From NCBI RefSeq assembly GCF_000716545.1, contig NZ_JNWZ01000015.1, positions 62,001 through 126,000 of the forward strand: a stretch of DNA of 64,000 nt, in the 5' to 3' direction. The notes under the pieces are model-generated. The model ran no database searches, had not been told where the DNA came from, and saw only the letters and a program-made list of their open reading frames with translations. The translations under genes were made by a program, and so were the position numbers. Shown here piece after piece: positions 17,572 to 25,325 of the stretch; within the stretch, counting starts at the first letter, position 1, and each line of letters opens with the position of its first letter. This stretch comes from Kitasatospora phosalacinea (GTDB lineage: Bacteria; Actinomycetota; Actinomycetes; Streptomycetales; Streptomycetaceae).

Positions 17572-18690
17572 TCAGCGACGCGACATGTAGAGGTCGAGCG
17601 CCTTGTGCAGCAGCTTGTTGAGCGGGAAGTCCCACTCGCCGAGGTACTCCGCGGCCTGGCCGCCGGTGCCGACCTTGAACTGGATCAGCCCGAACAGGTG
17701 GTCGTCCTCGTCCAGGGTGTCGCTGATCCCGCGCAGGTCGTAGACGCTCGCGCCGAGCGCGTAGGAGTCCCGGATCATCCGCCACTGGACCGCGTTGGAC
17801 GGCTTGACCTCGCGCTTGTGGTTGGCGGAGGCGCCGTAGGAGTACCAGACGTGCTCGCCGACGACCAGCATCGTGGTGGCGGCCAGCGGCTCGCCGTCGT
17901 GGTAGGCGACGTACAGCCGCATCCGGTTCGGGTCCTCGGCGTTGAGCGCCTTCCACATCCGCTGGAAGTAGGACAGCGGGCGGGGCGTGAAGTGGTCGCG
18001 CTCGGCGGTGACCGCGTACAGCTTGTGGAAGACCGCGAGGTCCTCGAAGCCGCCCTGGACCACCTCGACGCCGCTCTTCTCGGCCTTCTTGATGTTGCGC
18101 CGCCACAGCTGGTTGAAGCCGCGCTGCACGTCGTCCAGCGAGCGGCCGCCCAGCGGCACCTGGAACACGTACCTGGGCTGGACGTCGCCGAAGCCGGCGC
18201 CGCCGTCCTCGCCCTGCAGCCAGCCGGCGCGGCGCAGCCGCTCGGCGGTCTCCAGGGCGCGGGGCTCGCTGAAGTCCGGCTCGACGTCGCGCAGCCGCTT
18301 GGCCTGCTTGCCGGCGATGGCGTCCTTGATGGTGGTGGCCTCCCAGCGGCGCACCACCACCGGCGGGCCCATCTTCACGGTGAAGGCGCCCTGCGACTTC
18401 AGGTGGGCCAGCATCGGCTTGAGCCAGCGGTCGAGGTCCTGGTCGAACCAGTCGATCACCGGGCCCTCCGGCAGGTACGCCAGGTACCGCTTCACCTTGG
18501 GCAGCTGGCGGTAGAGGACCAGCCCGGCCCCGACGATCTCGCCGGAGGCGTCGAACCAGCCCATGCTCTCCGCGCGCCACTCCGCCTTCACGTCCCCCCA
18601 GGAGGGCACCTGCATGTGGCTGGCGGAGGGCCGGCTCCGGATGAAGTCCAGGTGTTCCTCGCGCGTGATCGTCCGCAGTCGCAGGCTCAT
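17572..18690 (-). CDS. femX: FemX-type peptidoglycan bridge aminoacyltransferase
   Basis: Adds the first glycine of the cross-bridge to the LL-diaminopimelate residue of lipid II, using Gly-tRNA. The 372-residue protein has the FemAB fold of two GNAT-like domains: MQVPSWGDVKAEWRAESMGW near the start, PEGPVIDW, and the C-terminal LRGISDTLDEDDHLFGLIQFK typical of FemAB/FemX proteins. Length agrees with S. coelicolor FemX, which is essential and lies at the same position relative to rpsF. An embedded coiled-coil arm is short. It forms a two-gene unit with the racemase-like gene downstream. The window's two tRNA-Gly genes are relevant because the enzyme draws on the Gly-tRNA pool. Confidence 0.88.
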   Translation of the reverse strand: MSLRLRTITREEHLDFIRSRPSASHMQVPSWGDVKAEWRAESMGWFDASGEIVGAGLVLYRQLPKVKRYLAYLPEGPVIDWFDQDLDRWLKPMLAHLKSQGAFTVKMGPPVVVRRWEATTIKDAIAGKQAKRLRDVEPDFSEPRALETAERLRRAGWLQGEDGGAGFGDVQPRYVFQVPLGGRSLDDVQRGFNQLWRRNIKKAEKSGVEVVQGGFEDLAVFHKLYAVTAERDHFTPRPLSYFQRMWKALNAEDPNRMRLYVAYHDGEPLAATTMLVVGEHVWYSYGASANHKREVKPSNAVQWRMIRDSYALGASVYDLRGISDTLDEDDHLFGLIQFKVGTGGQAAEYLGEWDFPLNKLLHKALDLYMSRR

Positions 18691-18876
18691 GCCGCGTGCT
18701 CCTCCTCGTCGGATCTACCCATGGTGACCCTATCGCCCGAATGGTCCGATTCGACCGGGAACCGACCCGACATGATGATGCCCCCCCGTCCGCACCCGCT
18801 GGTACAGGTACTACGCCGGGAGGGCATCGGAGGTTGCGCGGCCTCGCGCAGGTTCACCCCGCGCCGCGCCCGGGCC

Positions 18877-19200
18877 TCACCACGCGCCCCCGAACAGCCC
18901 GCCGTGGGCGACTCCGAGGAATAGGCCGAACGCGGCGGCGCCGGTGCCGATGACGACCGCGAACCGCTCGGCGGTGGTCACCGAGACGAAGAGTCCGGTC
19001 AGACCGGTGATCACGCCGATCAGGCCGGCCCACGAGGTCAGGATGTGCAGGCCGTGGAAGAACGAGGTGACGAAGGCGATCGCGCCGAGCAGCACGGTCA
19101 CGCCGACCAGGGCGTTCTCCCGCGGGTGCGGGTGTCCGTCGGTGTTGAGGGTGAACTGCGGCCGGTGCTGCTGCCGCGGCCTGGGTGCGGCCTGTGCCAT
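18877..19200 (-). CDS. Small membrane protein of unknown function
   Basis: A 107-residue protein with a basic N-terminal tail (residues 1-33, Arg/Gln/Pro-rich) and three membrane helices: [40 protein letters not shown] and [19 protein letters not shown]. The ATG at 19200 is chosen because AGGAGGTGG lies 7 nt upstream; longer in-frame starts have no SD. It is divergent from rpsF and sits downstream of nothing on its own strand. The same small gene is found between femX and rpsF in Streptomyces. No function can be assigned. Confidence 0.75.
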   Translation of the reverse strand: MAQAAPRPRQQHRPQFTLNTDGHPHPRENALVGVTVLLGAIAFVTSFFHGLHILTSWAGLIGVITGLTGLFVSVTTAERFAVVIGTGAAAFGLFLGVAHGGLFGGAW

Positions 19201-19287
19201 GGGACCCACCTCCTGGGGGAGGGAACGTTCGTTCTGTCCAGGTTGCGACCGATGTGACCGAAGTGACAACCGCGACAGCCAACTGTT

Positions 19288-19317
19288 TTGTCCGCCGGTC
19301 GGCTCACCCGGTAGGCT
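19288..19317 (+). promoter_or_regulatory. Probable promoter of the rpsF-ssb-rpsR-rplI operon
   Basis: TTGTCC (19288-19293) and TAGGCT (19312-19317) with an 18-bp spacer make a housekeeping-sigma promoter about 110 bp upstream of rpsF. The leader that follows is long for a simple operon and holds a short hairpin. Confidence 0.5.
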
Positions 19318-19389
19318 GGCCCCTCTGCACTGGTGTAGGGGCGTGCCCGCATGCCTTCACCCACCGGTGCGACGCGCACAACCCTCCTG

Positions 19390-19406
19390 CCACGGAAATG
19401 CCGTGG
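19390..19406 (+). promoter_or_regulatory. Hairpin in the rpsF leader, possible S6:S18 autoregulatory element
   Basis: CCACGG and CCGTGG pair around AAATG, about 12 nt upstream of the SD (AAAGGAGGTGG). S6:S18 leader RNAs in several phyla use a stem with an unpaired CCG to bind the ribosomal proteins; a CCG lies in the right place but the full motif was not verified. Confidence 0.3.
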
Positions 19407-19435
19407 CCGTTGAGTCCAAAGGAGGTGGGTTACAC

Positions 19436-19726
19436 ATGCGTCACTACGAGGTGATGGTCATCCTCGACCCCTCGGTCGAGGAGCGCGCTGTCTCCCCCCT
19501 GATCGAGAGCTTCCTCAACGTCGTCCGCACCAGCGGCGGCAAGGTTGAGAAGGTCGACACCTGGGGCCGTCGTCGCCTGGCGTACGAGATCAACAAGCAG
19601 TCCGAGGGCATCTACTCGGTCATCGACCTCAAGGCCACGCCCGAGGTCGTCAAGGAGCTCGACCGCCAGTTCAGCCTGAGCGAGTCGGTTCTGCGGACCA
19701 AGGTCCTGCGCCCGGACACCCACTGA
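19436..19726 (+). CDS. rpsF: 30S ribosomal protein S6
   Basis: A 96-residue S6 protein of standard length. [17 protein letters not shown] is the first strand and helix of the ferredoxin-like fold; [18 protein letters not shown] is the conserved central segment that contacts S18 and 16S rRNA. The ATG at 19436 follows a strong AAAGGAGGTGG at 7-nt spacing. First gene of the rpsF-ssb-rpsR-rplI operon, in the order conserved across bacteria. It lacks the acidic C-terminal extension that receives glutamates in E. coli. Confidence 0.98.
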   Translation: MRHYEVMVILDPSVEERAVSPLIESFLNVVRTSGGKVEKVDTWGRRRLAYEINKQSEGIYSVIDLKATPEVVKELDRQFSLSESVLRTKVLRPDTH

Positions 19727-19765
19727 GCCCACTCCCGGCGTCCGCGCCGGAGGGCTCGCGTCCGG

Positions 19766-19781
19766 TGTTCCACGTGGAACA
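19766..19781. other. parS-like 16-bp palindrome
   Basis: TGTTCCACGTGGAACA is a perfect palindrome that differs from the parS consensus TGTTTCACGTGAAACA by one symmetric substitution. It lies in the 101-bp rpsF-ssb gap and is a likely ParB-binding site. Confidence 0.65.
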
Positions 19782-19827
19782 CCGCTGACGAGCACCGCAG
19801 AACTCCTTTCCGAGAGGTCATCACCAC

Positions 19828-20421
19828 ATGGCAGGCGAGACCGTCATCACCCTCGTCGGCAACCTCGTCGACGACCCCGAGCTGCGCTTCACCCCGTCGG
19901 GTGCCGCGGTGGCGAAGTTCCGCATCGCGTCCACCCCGCGCACCTTCGACCGCCAGACCAACGAGTGGAAGGACGGCGAGAGCCTCTTCCTCACGTGCAA
20001 CGTCTGGCGTCAGCCGGCGGAGAACGTGGCCGAGTCGTTGCAGCGCGGTATGCGCGTGATCGTGCAGGGCCGGCTGCGCCAGCGGACCTACGACACCAAG
20101 GAAGGCGAGCGGCGGACGGTCTTCGAGGTCGAGGTCGACGAGGTCGGCCCGAGCCTGCGCTCGGCGACCGCCAAGGTCACCCGCGCCAACCGCTCCGGCG
20201 GTACCGGCGGCGGCAGTGGCTTCGGCGGCGGCCAGCAGGGTGGCGGCGGCTTCGGTGGCCAGGGCGGCCAGGGCGGCGGCAGCTGGGGTGGGAACCCCGG
20301 CGGCGGCAGCCAGGGGCCGTCCGAGGACCCGTGGGCGTCCAGCGCCCCCTCGCCCAACCAGGGTGGCGGCAGCTGGGGTGGGAACTCCGGCGGCGGCTAC
20401 TCGGAAGAGCCCCCGTTCTAA
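19828..20421 (+). CDS. ssb: Single-stranded DNA-binding protein
   Basis: Binds and protects single-stranded DNA during replication and repair. The 197-residue protein has an OB-fold at residues 1 to about 115 ([20 protein letters not shown], then AKFRIAST and [20 protein letters not shown]), a Gly/Gln/Ser-rich flexible linker with repeated GGGSWGGN, and the acidic tip YSEEPPF that recruits partner proteins. Of the two SSBs of Streptomyces this is the essential one found between rpsF and rpsR. GAGAGG precedes the ATG. Confidence 0.97.
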   Translation: MAGETVITLVGNLVDDPELRFTPSGAAVAKFRIASTPRTFDRQTNEWKDGESLFLTCNVWRQPAENVAESLQRGMRVIVQGRLRQRTYDTKEGERRTVFEVEVDEVGPSLRSATAKVTRANRSGGTGGGSGFGGGQQGGGGFGGQGGQGGGSWGGNPGGGSQGPSEDPWASSAPSPNQGGGSWGGNSGGGYSEEPPF

Positions 20422-20487
20422 AGGTGCTTGGCCGGGCCCCCTCGGGCCCGGTAACGCTGACAGATCTCGTACTTAACGGAGCACACA

Positions 20488-20724
20488 ATGGCGAAGCCGC
20501 CTGCTCGCAAGCCTAAGAAGAAGGTTTGCGTCTTCTGCAAGGACAAGGCCACGTACGTGGACTACAAGGACACGAACCTGCTGCGGAAGTTCATTTCCGA
20601 CCGCGGCAAGATCCGTGCCCGCCGGGTCACCGGCAACTGCACCCAGCACCAGCGTGACGTCGCCACGGCCGTGAAGAACAGCCGTGAGATGGCCCTGCTG
20701 CCCTACACCTCCACCGCGCGCTAA
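20488..20724 (+). CDS. rpsR: 30S ribosomal protein S18, zinc-binding (C+) form
   Basis: A 78-residue S18 protein. [11 protein letters not shown] gives a CxxC pair and GNCTQHQRD supplies the further Cys and His, so this is the zinc-ribbon (C+) paralogue; zinc-free paralogues of Streptomyces are controlled by Zur and located elsewhere. The C-terminal basic region ([12 protein letters not shown]) binds 16S rRNA. Third gene of the operon, with ACGGAG about 8 nt upstream of the ATG. Confidence 0.97.
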   Translation: MAKPPARKPKKKVCVFCKDKATYVDYKDTNLLRKFISDRGKIRARRVTGNCTQHQRDVATAVKNSREMALLPYTSTAR

Positions 20725-20741
20725 GAGAGGGTGACCGAAGA

Positions 20742-21188
20742 ATGAAGATCATCCTCACTCACGAGGTCCCCGGCCTCGGCAGCGCCGGCGAGATCGTCGA
20801 GGTCAAGGACGGCTACGCCCGTAACTTCCTGGTCCCGCGCGGCTTCGCCATCCGCTGGACCAAGGGCGGTCAGAAGGACGTCGACGCCATCCGTCGCGCC
20901 CGGAAGATCCACGCCATCCAGACCCTCGAGGCCGCCAACGAGGTCAAGGCCAAGCTGGAGGGTCTCCAGGTCAAGCTGGCCGTCCGCTCCGGCGAGGCCG
21001 GCCGCCTGTTCGGCTCGGTCACCCAGGCCGACGTCGTGGAGGCCATCAAGGCCGCCAGCGGCCCGGCCGTGGACAAGCGCGCCGTCGCGATCGCCTCGCC
21101 GATCAAGACCGTGGGCAGCCACAAGGTCTCGGTCAAGCTGCACGCCGACGTCCAGGCCAACCTCGACGTCAACGTCGTCGCCGCCTGA
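20742..21188 (+). CDS. rplI: 50S ribosomal protein L9
   Basis: A 148-residue L9 protein of standard length with the N-terminal rRNA-binding domain ([35 protein letters not shown]), the long connecting helix and a C-terminal domain ending [16 protein letters not shown]. The ATG at 20742 is 17 bp after the rpsR stop and follows AGAGGGTGA. Last gene of the operon; a strong hairpin terminator follows. Confidence 0.97.
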   Translation: MKIILTHEVPGLGSAGEIVEVKDGYARNFLVPRGFAIRWTKGGQKDVDAIRRARKIHAIQTLEAANEVKAKLEGLQVKLAVRSGEAGRLFGSVTQADVVEAIKAASGPAVDKRAVAIASPIKTVGSHKVSVKLHADVQANLDVNVVAA

Positions 21189-21207
21189 GCGCAGTCGTCA
21201 CGCCAGG

Positions 21208-21247
21208 CCGGAGGGCCGGACCCCGTTCGCGGGGTCCGGCCCTCCGG
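21208..21247. terminator. Strong TTCG tetraloop terminator
   Basis: Perfect 18-bp arms (CCGGAGGGCCGGACCCCG and complement) closed by TTCG, between rplI and the convergent MATE gene. Confidence 0.9.
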
Positions 21248-21258
21248 TCGTTCCGGGG

Positions 21259-22602
21259 TCAGCCGCGGACGGCGCCGGTGACCATCCAGTGGCCGGTGCG
21301 CACCCGGCCGGCCAGGAACGCGGCCCGGGACAGCATGAACAGGTTCATCGCCCACCACAGCCCGGCCAGCCCCAGGCCCAGCGCGGGCACCGCCAGCGCC
21401 GCCGGGACGAACACCGCCAGGGTGGCCAGCATCGCCAGGGCCAGGAAGCGGCCATCGCCCGCGCCCATCAGCACGCCGTCCAGCACGAAGACCAGCCCGC
21501 CCACCGGCTGGGTCAGCGCGGCCAGCAGCAGTGCGGTGGACAGCTGACCCCGGACGGTCGGGTCGGAGCTGAACAGCGGGACGTACAGCGGCCGGCCCAG
21601 CACCATCAGCAGCCCGAACAGCACGCCCGCGCCCAGGCCCCACTCGACCATCCGCCGGGTCGCCGCCCGGGTGCCGGGCAGGTCGCCCGCGCCCAGGTAG
21701 CGGCCGATGATCGCCTGTCCGGCGATGGCCACCGCGTCCAGCGCGAAGGCGACGAAGGACCAGACGGTCATGGTGATCTGGTGGGCGGCCACCTCGGCGT
21801 CGCCCAGGGTGGCGGCCACCGCGGTGGCCAGCAGCAGCACCGCGCGCAGGCTCAGGGTGCGCACCAGCAGCGGGCCGCCGGCCCGGGCCGAGGCGCGGAT
21901 GCCGGGGGCGTCCGGCCGCAGGGTCGCGCCCTCCCGGCGGGCGCCGCGGACCACCACCGCGACGTACACCGCGGCCATCGCGTTCTGGGCGATCACGGTG
22001 CCCCAGGCCGAGCCGGCCACGCCGAGGCCCGCGCCGTACACCAGGCCCAGGTTGAGCAGCAGGTTGGCGGTGAAGCCGCCGATCGCGACCAGCAGCGGGG
22101 TGCGGGTGTCCTGGAAGCCGCGCAGCACGCCGGTGGCGGCCAGCACCAGCAGCATCGCGGGCACCCCGAGCGCGCTGATCCGCAGGTAGGTGACGGCGTA
22201 CGGGGCGGCGGTGGCGGAGGCGCCGAGCAGCCGGGCGGCCTGCGGGGCGAGCAGCAGGGTGAGCACCACCAGGCCGGCCGAGAGGAGCAGCGCCAGCCAG
22301 ATCCCGTCGATGCCCTGCTGGACGGCGGCCCGCCGGTCGCCGGCCCCGATCCGGCGGGCCACCGCGGCGGTGGTCGCGTACGCGAGGAAGGCGAACACCC
22401 CGACGACGGTGGTGAGCGCGGCGGAGGCGACGCCCAGGCCGGCGAGCTGGGAGGTGCCGAGGTGGCCGACGATCGCGGAGTCGGCCATCAGGAACAGCGG
22501 TTCGGCGACCAGGGCGCCGAAGGCCGGGACGGCCAGGGCGAGGATCTCCCGGTCGTGTCGGCGGCGCTCGGCGGCGGCGGGGGCGGGGGATCCGACGGGC
22601 AT
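21259..22602 (-). CDS. MATE family efflux transporter
   Basis: A 447-residue cation-coupled multidrug exporter of the DinF-like MATE subfamily, with 12 hydrophobic segments in two halves. The N-terminal half starts REILALAVPAFGALVAEPLF, with FLMADSAIVGHLGTSQLAGL in helix 1-2; the second half has VAAHQITMTVWSFVAFALDA, a typical MATE segment, and AIAGQAIIGRYLGAGD. Start is the ATG at 22602. Positioned between rplI and dnaB on the opposite strand, as in S. coelicolor. Substrate unknown. Confidence 0.9.
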   Translation of the reverse strand: MPVGSPAPAAAERRRHDREILALAVPAFGALVAEPLFLMADSAIVGHLGTSQLAGLGVASAALTTVVGVFAFLAYATTAAVARRIGAGDRRAAVQQGIDGIWLALLLSAGLVVLTLLLAPQAARLLGASATAAPYAVTYLRISALGVPAMLLVLAATGVLRGFQDTRTPLLVAIGGFTANLLLNLGLVYGAGLGVAGSAWGTVIAQNAMAAVYVAVVVRGARREGATLRPDAPGIRASARAGGPLLVRTLSLRAVLLLATAVAATLGDAEVAAHQITMTVWSFVAFALDAVAIAGQAIIGRYLGAGDLPGTRAATRRMVEWGLGAGVLFGLLMVLGRPLYVPLFSSDPTVRGQLSTALLLAALTQPVGGLVFVLDGVLMGAGDGRFLALAMLATLAVFVPAALAVPALGLGLAGLWWAMNLFMLSRAAFLAGRVRTGHWMVTGAVRG

Positions 22603-22787
22603 GGGCCCAGCCTACTCATCCACAGGTAATGGGTGAAGGGCTTCAGTAACTCTTACTGGGGCTGTGGACGGTCAGTGTGTCGAACGCCTCTTCGGGGGCG
22701 TGCCTGCTCGTGTGAAGAATTTCTCATGCACAGGCTAAATGGGGAGTAGTCCCAGGTCAGCGGGTTGACATCGACACGATAGGATGG

Positions 22788-22864
22788 TTATCCACAGGGT
22801 TGTGCACAGCTTTGGCGGAGTTCTCCACAGGCTGTGGGCGGTTATCCACACACCCTGTGGATAA
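22788..22864. promoter_or_regulatory. DnaA-box cluster upstream of dnaB
   Basis: Three perfect DnaA boxes TTATCCACA lie within 77 bp: 22788-22796 (+), 22842-22850 (+) and 22856-22864 (complement, TGTGGATAA). Two one-mismatch boxes sit between them: TTGTGCACA at 22800-22808 and TTCTCCACA at 22821-22829. A further TCATCCACA lies at 22616-22624. A TTGACA at 22765-22770 just upstream could be a -35 whose -10 would fall in the first box. The rest of the 440-bp gap between the MATE gene and dnaB shows nothing else recognisable. A role in DnaA control of dnaB or DnaA titration is inferred. Confidence 0.72.
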
Positions 22865-23042
22865 CTTTCCCGACTCATCGGCGCGGCGTAGCCTGGCGCG
22901 GGCCCGCCCGGCTGCCGTTCAGCACGGACCCGCGCGGGGCGGGCGCTGTCGGCTCGGTACCGTAAGAAGGACAGGCGCCGAAGACGGTACGCCACCGGCC
23001 CGGCCCGCACCAACTCGCACGCTCGCTGATCGGGGAACACGC

Positions 23043-24665
23043 GTGACCGGCCCCCAGTACGACCACGACGCCCCGCCGCCCCCCGAGGACGACTGGCAGC
23101 CGTCCGACGACGCCTTCCCGCTGGACGCCTTCCCCGACGTCCCGGGCGACCGGCTGCCGGTCACCCGCCGCTCCGGCGGCCCGGCCGCCCGCGACGGCGG
23201 CTCCGGCGGCCGCGAGGGCGGCTCCGGCGGGGGCTTCCAGCGGCGCGACGGTGGCAAGGGCGGTGACCGCTTCCCCGGCAAGGGCGAGCGCCGCGACCGG
23301 GACGGCGAGCGCGAGGGCGGCTTCGGCGGCGAGGGCTTCGAACGCGTCCCCCCGCAGGACTTGGCGGCCGAGCAGTCCGTGCTCGGCGGCATGCTGCTCT
23401 CCAAGGACGCCATCGCGGACGTCGTCGAGGTGCTCAAGCCCGCCGACTACTACCGCCCCGCCCACGAGCTGATCCACGGCGCGATCCTCGACCTCTACGC
23501 CCGCGGCGAGCCCGCCGACCCGATCACCGTGGCCGGCGAGCTCACCAAGCGCGGCGAGCTCACCCGCGTCGGCGGCGCCTCCTACCTGCACACCCTGGTC
23601 AACTCCGTCCCCACCGCGGCCAACGCCGAGTACTACGCCGAGATCGTCCACGAGCGCGCCGTCCTGCGCCGCCTGGTCGAGGCCGGCACCCGCATCGCCG
23701 GCATGGGTTACGCCGCCGAGGGCGACGTCGACGACATCGTCAACGCCGCCCAGGCCGAGATCTACGCCGTCACCGAACAGCGCACCAACGAGGACTACGC
23801 CCCCCTCGCCGACATCATGGAGGGCGCCCTCGACGAGATCGAGGCGATCGGCTCCCGCTCCGGCCAGATGTCCGGCGTCCCCACCGGCTTCGCCGACTTC
23901 GACCAGCTCACCAACGGCCTCCACCCCGGCCAGATGATCGTCATCGCCGCCCGCCCGGCCATGGGCAAGTCGACGCTCGCGCTGGACTTCGCGCGGGCCT
24001 GCTCGATCCACAACAACCTGCCGAGCGTGATCTTCTCGCTCGAAATGGGCCGCAACGAGATCGCCATGCGCCTGCTGTCGGCGGAGGCGCGGGTGGCGCT
24101 GCACCACATGCGGTCGGGCAACATGACCGACGACGACTGGACGCGGGTGGCCCGGCGGATGCCGGAGGTGAGCGCGGCGCCGCTGTACATCGACGACTCG
24201 CCGAACCTGTCGATGATGGAGATCCGGGCCAAGTGCCGACGGCTCAAGCAGCGCAACGACCTGCGGCTGGTGGTGATCGACTACCTGCAGCTGATGCAGT
24301 CCGGCGGGTCGCGGCGGGCCGAGAGCCGGCAGCAGGAGGTCTCGGACATGTCCCGGAACCTGAAGCTGCTGGCGAAGGAGCTGGAGGTCCCGGTGATCGC
24401 GCTCTCCCAGCTGAACCGAGGCCCCGAGCAGCGCACCGACAAGAAGCCGATGGTCTCCGACCTGCGCGAGTCCGGCTCGATCGAGCAGGACGCCGACATG
24501 GTCATCCTGCTGCACCGCGAGGACGCCTACGAGAAGGAGTCCCCGCGGGCGGGCGAGGCCGACCTGATCGTGGCCAAGCACCGCAACGGCCCGACCGCGA
24601 CCATCACGGTGGCCTTCCAGGGCCACTACTCGCGCTTCGTCGACATGACCAGGGACGTGACCTGA
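23043..24665 (+). CDS. dnaB: Replicative DNA helicase DnaB
   Basis: Hexameric 5'-3' helicase of the replication fork. The 540-residue protein has an acidic then Gly/Arg-rich N-terminal extension (residues 1-100), the DnaB N-terminal helical domain (PPQDLAAEQSVLGGMLLSK onward), and the RecA-like motor with Walker A ARPAMGKSTLALDFA near residue 303, the Walker B-type LRLVVIDYLQLMQ, the SQLNRG motif and the terminal AKHRNGPTATI. No intein interrupts the Walker A or other motifs, unlike many actinobacterial dnaB genes. The GTG at 23043 follows GGGGAA. Its TGA stop is part of the 8-bp direct repeat at the left boundary of the islet that follows. Confidence 0.97.
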   Translation: MTGPQYDHDAPPPPEDDWQPSDDAFPLDAFPDVPGDRLPVTRRSGGPAARDGGSGGREGGSGGGFQRRDGGKGGDRFPGKGERRDRDGEREGGFGGEGFERVPPQDLAAEQSVLGGMLLSKDAIADVVEVLKPADYYRPAHELIHGAILDLYARGEPADPITVAGELTKRGELTRVGGASYLHTLVNSVPTAANAEYYAEIVHERAVLRRLVEAGTRIAGMGYAAEGDVDDIVNAAQAEIYAVTEQRTNEDYAPLADIMEGALDEIEAIGSRSGQMSGVPTGFADFDQLTNGLHPGQMIVIAARPAMGKSTLALDFARACSIHNNLPSVIFSLEMGRNEIAMRLLSAEARVALHHMRSGNMTDDDWTRVARRMPEVSAAPLYIDDSPNLSMMEIRAKCRRLKQRNDLRLVVIDYLQLMQSGGSRRAESRQQEVSDMSRNLKLLAKELEVPVIALSQLNRGPEQRTDKKPMVSDLRESGSIEQDADMVILLHREDAYEKESPRAGEADLIVAKHRNGPTATITVAFQGHYSRFVDMTRDVT

Positions 24666-24670
24666 CGGCT
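24663..24670. repeat. Left target-site duplication of the islet
   Basis: TGACGGCT, directly abutting the left TGT end and including the dnaB stop codon. An identical copy abuts the right end at 26316-26323. Confidence 0.7.
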
Positions 24671-24696
24671 TGTAGGGTCTCAAATCCCGTGTCGGA
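24671..24696 (+). repeat. Left terminal inverted repeat
   Basis: TGTAGGGTCTC, six unmatched bases, then CGTGTCGGA. Both blocks match the reverse complement of the right end exactly (20 of 26 positions). Confidence 0.75.
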
Positions 24697-24706
24697 ATCT
24701 CGCAGC

Positions 24707-24737
24707 CAGTGTCGGATCGAAGTCGGATCCGACACTG
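24707..24737. repeat. Palindrome inside the left end of the islet
   Basis: CAGTGTCGGAT and ATCCGACACTG are perfect 11-bp arms around a 9-bp spacer. The GTGTCGGA core repeats the inner block of the terminal inverted repeat, so these may be additional transposase-binding sites. Confidence 0.7.
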
Positions 24738-24857
24738 AGCTGAGATTCGCAGCTCGCTGCCGCACCTCGGTCGAGTGAGTGTTGCCGGTGTGCTCCCGTC
24801 AGTGGGTTGGGCGGGAGCATCGTGCTGCCGAGGGGCAACTCCGACTCGGGAGCGGGG

Positions 24858-25070
24858 ATGGAAGCGACTGTCAGCTTTCGTGGGTACGGTGGCGGGATTG
24901 AAGGGTGTTCCTGGGCGTCCGTAACGCCGGCGTCGCTGCAGACGGCTCACCCGTGGCGGACGTTCCGCTGGTACAGGGACCAGAAGCATTACTCGGGCAC
25001 CTACTGGTCGGCGACGATGGGCGATCACGTGATCTGCGAGTCACGGCTTGAGCTGTCGCGTCTGCTCTTC
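24858..25070 (+). pseudogene. Truncated TnsA-like transposase endonuclease
   Basis: Translation of 24858 to about 25070 gives about 70 residues that resemble the N-terminal part of actinobacterial TnsA-like heteromeric transposase endonuclease subunits: FRWYRDQKHYSGTYWSATMG, then HVICESRLELSRLLFAD. The family pattern is FxxxKGQRxxxGWWWSATxGxHVxYESWLExxxxxxxDFDP, so the W-S-A-T and E-S-x-L-E landmarks are kept while Tyr-Glu has become Cys-Glu and Trp has become Arg. After ADSYRG the similarity stops: the following 50 codons, open to 25229, have no family resemblance, and the remaining catalytic Asp and Lys-x-Lys region is missing. An upstream in-frame ATG at 24807 is possible. TnsA makes the 5' cuts that free a Tn7-like element. 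Confidence 0.55.
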
Positions 25071-25325
25071 GCCGATAGCTACCGTGGAGAGCGAGCCTAC
25101 TGCCGTGTCCTGACAGCGGGGATGGGATGCGAGGACAGAGGTGGGGAAGTGCTCCGGCACCATCCATGCACGACCATGAGAAACGGCATGGTGCCAATGG
25201 CTCAACGTGTGTGCTTCACGAGCAACTGACCGGGGGAGCCGTGAGACTTCCGCTGTCGTTCTCACCGATGAAGTGGCGCTGATCCTGCGACGATCCATGT
25301 CAGGCAGTTCTCGTAGCATCTGCCC

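Noticed and set aside
22765..22785. TTGACA with TAGGAT as a dnaB promoter
   Set aside because: The spacer is only 9 bp, too short for a housekeeping promoter; a similar TTGACC/TACTCT pair at 50877-50897 has the same fault.
23949..23990. Intein in dnaB
   Set aside because: The Walker A region and later motifs are contiguous and the protein has normal length.
22875..25028. 717-codon reverse open frame over dnaB
   Set aside because: Antisense shadow of dnaB; Asp/Gly/Val/Leu repeat composition typical of such shadows.
24871..25319. Two reverse open frames inside the left part of the islet
   Set aside because: Opposite the TnsA-like fragment, with Arg/Ser/Thr-rich composition and no SD; kept as non-coding.
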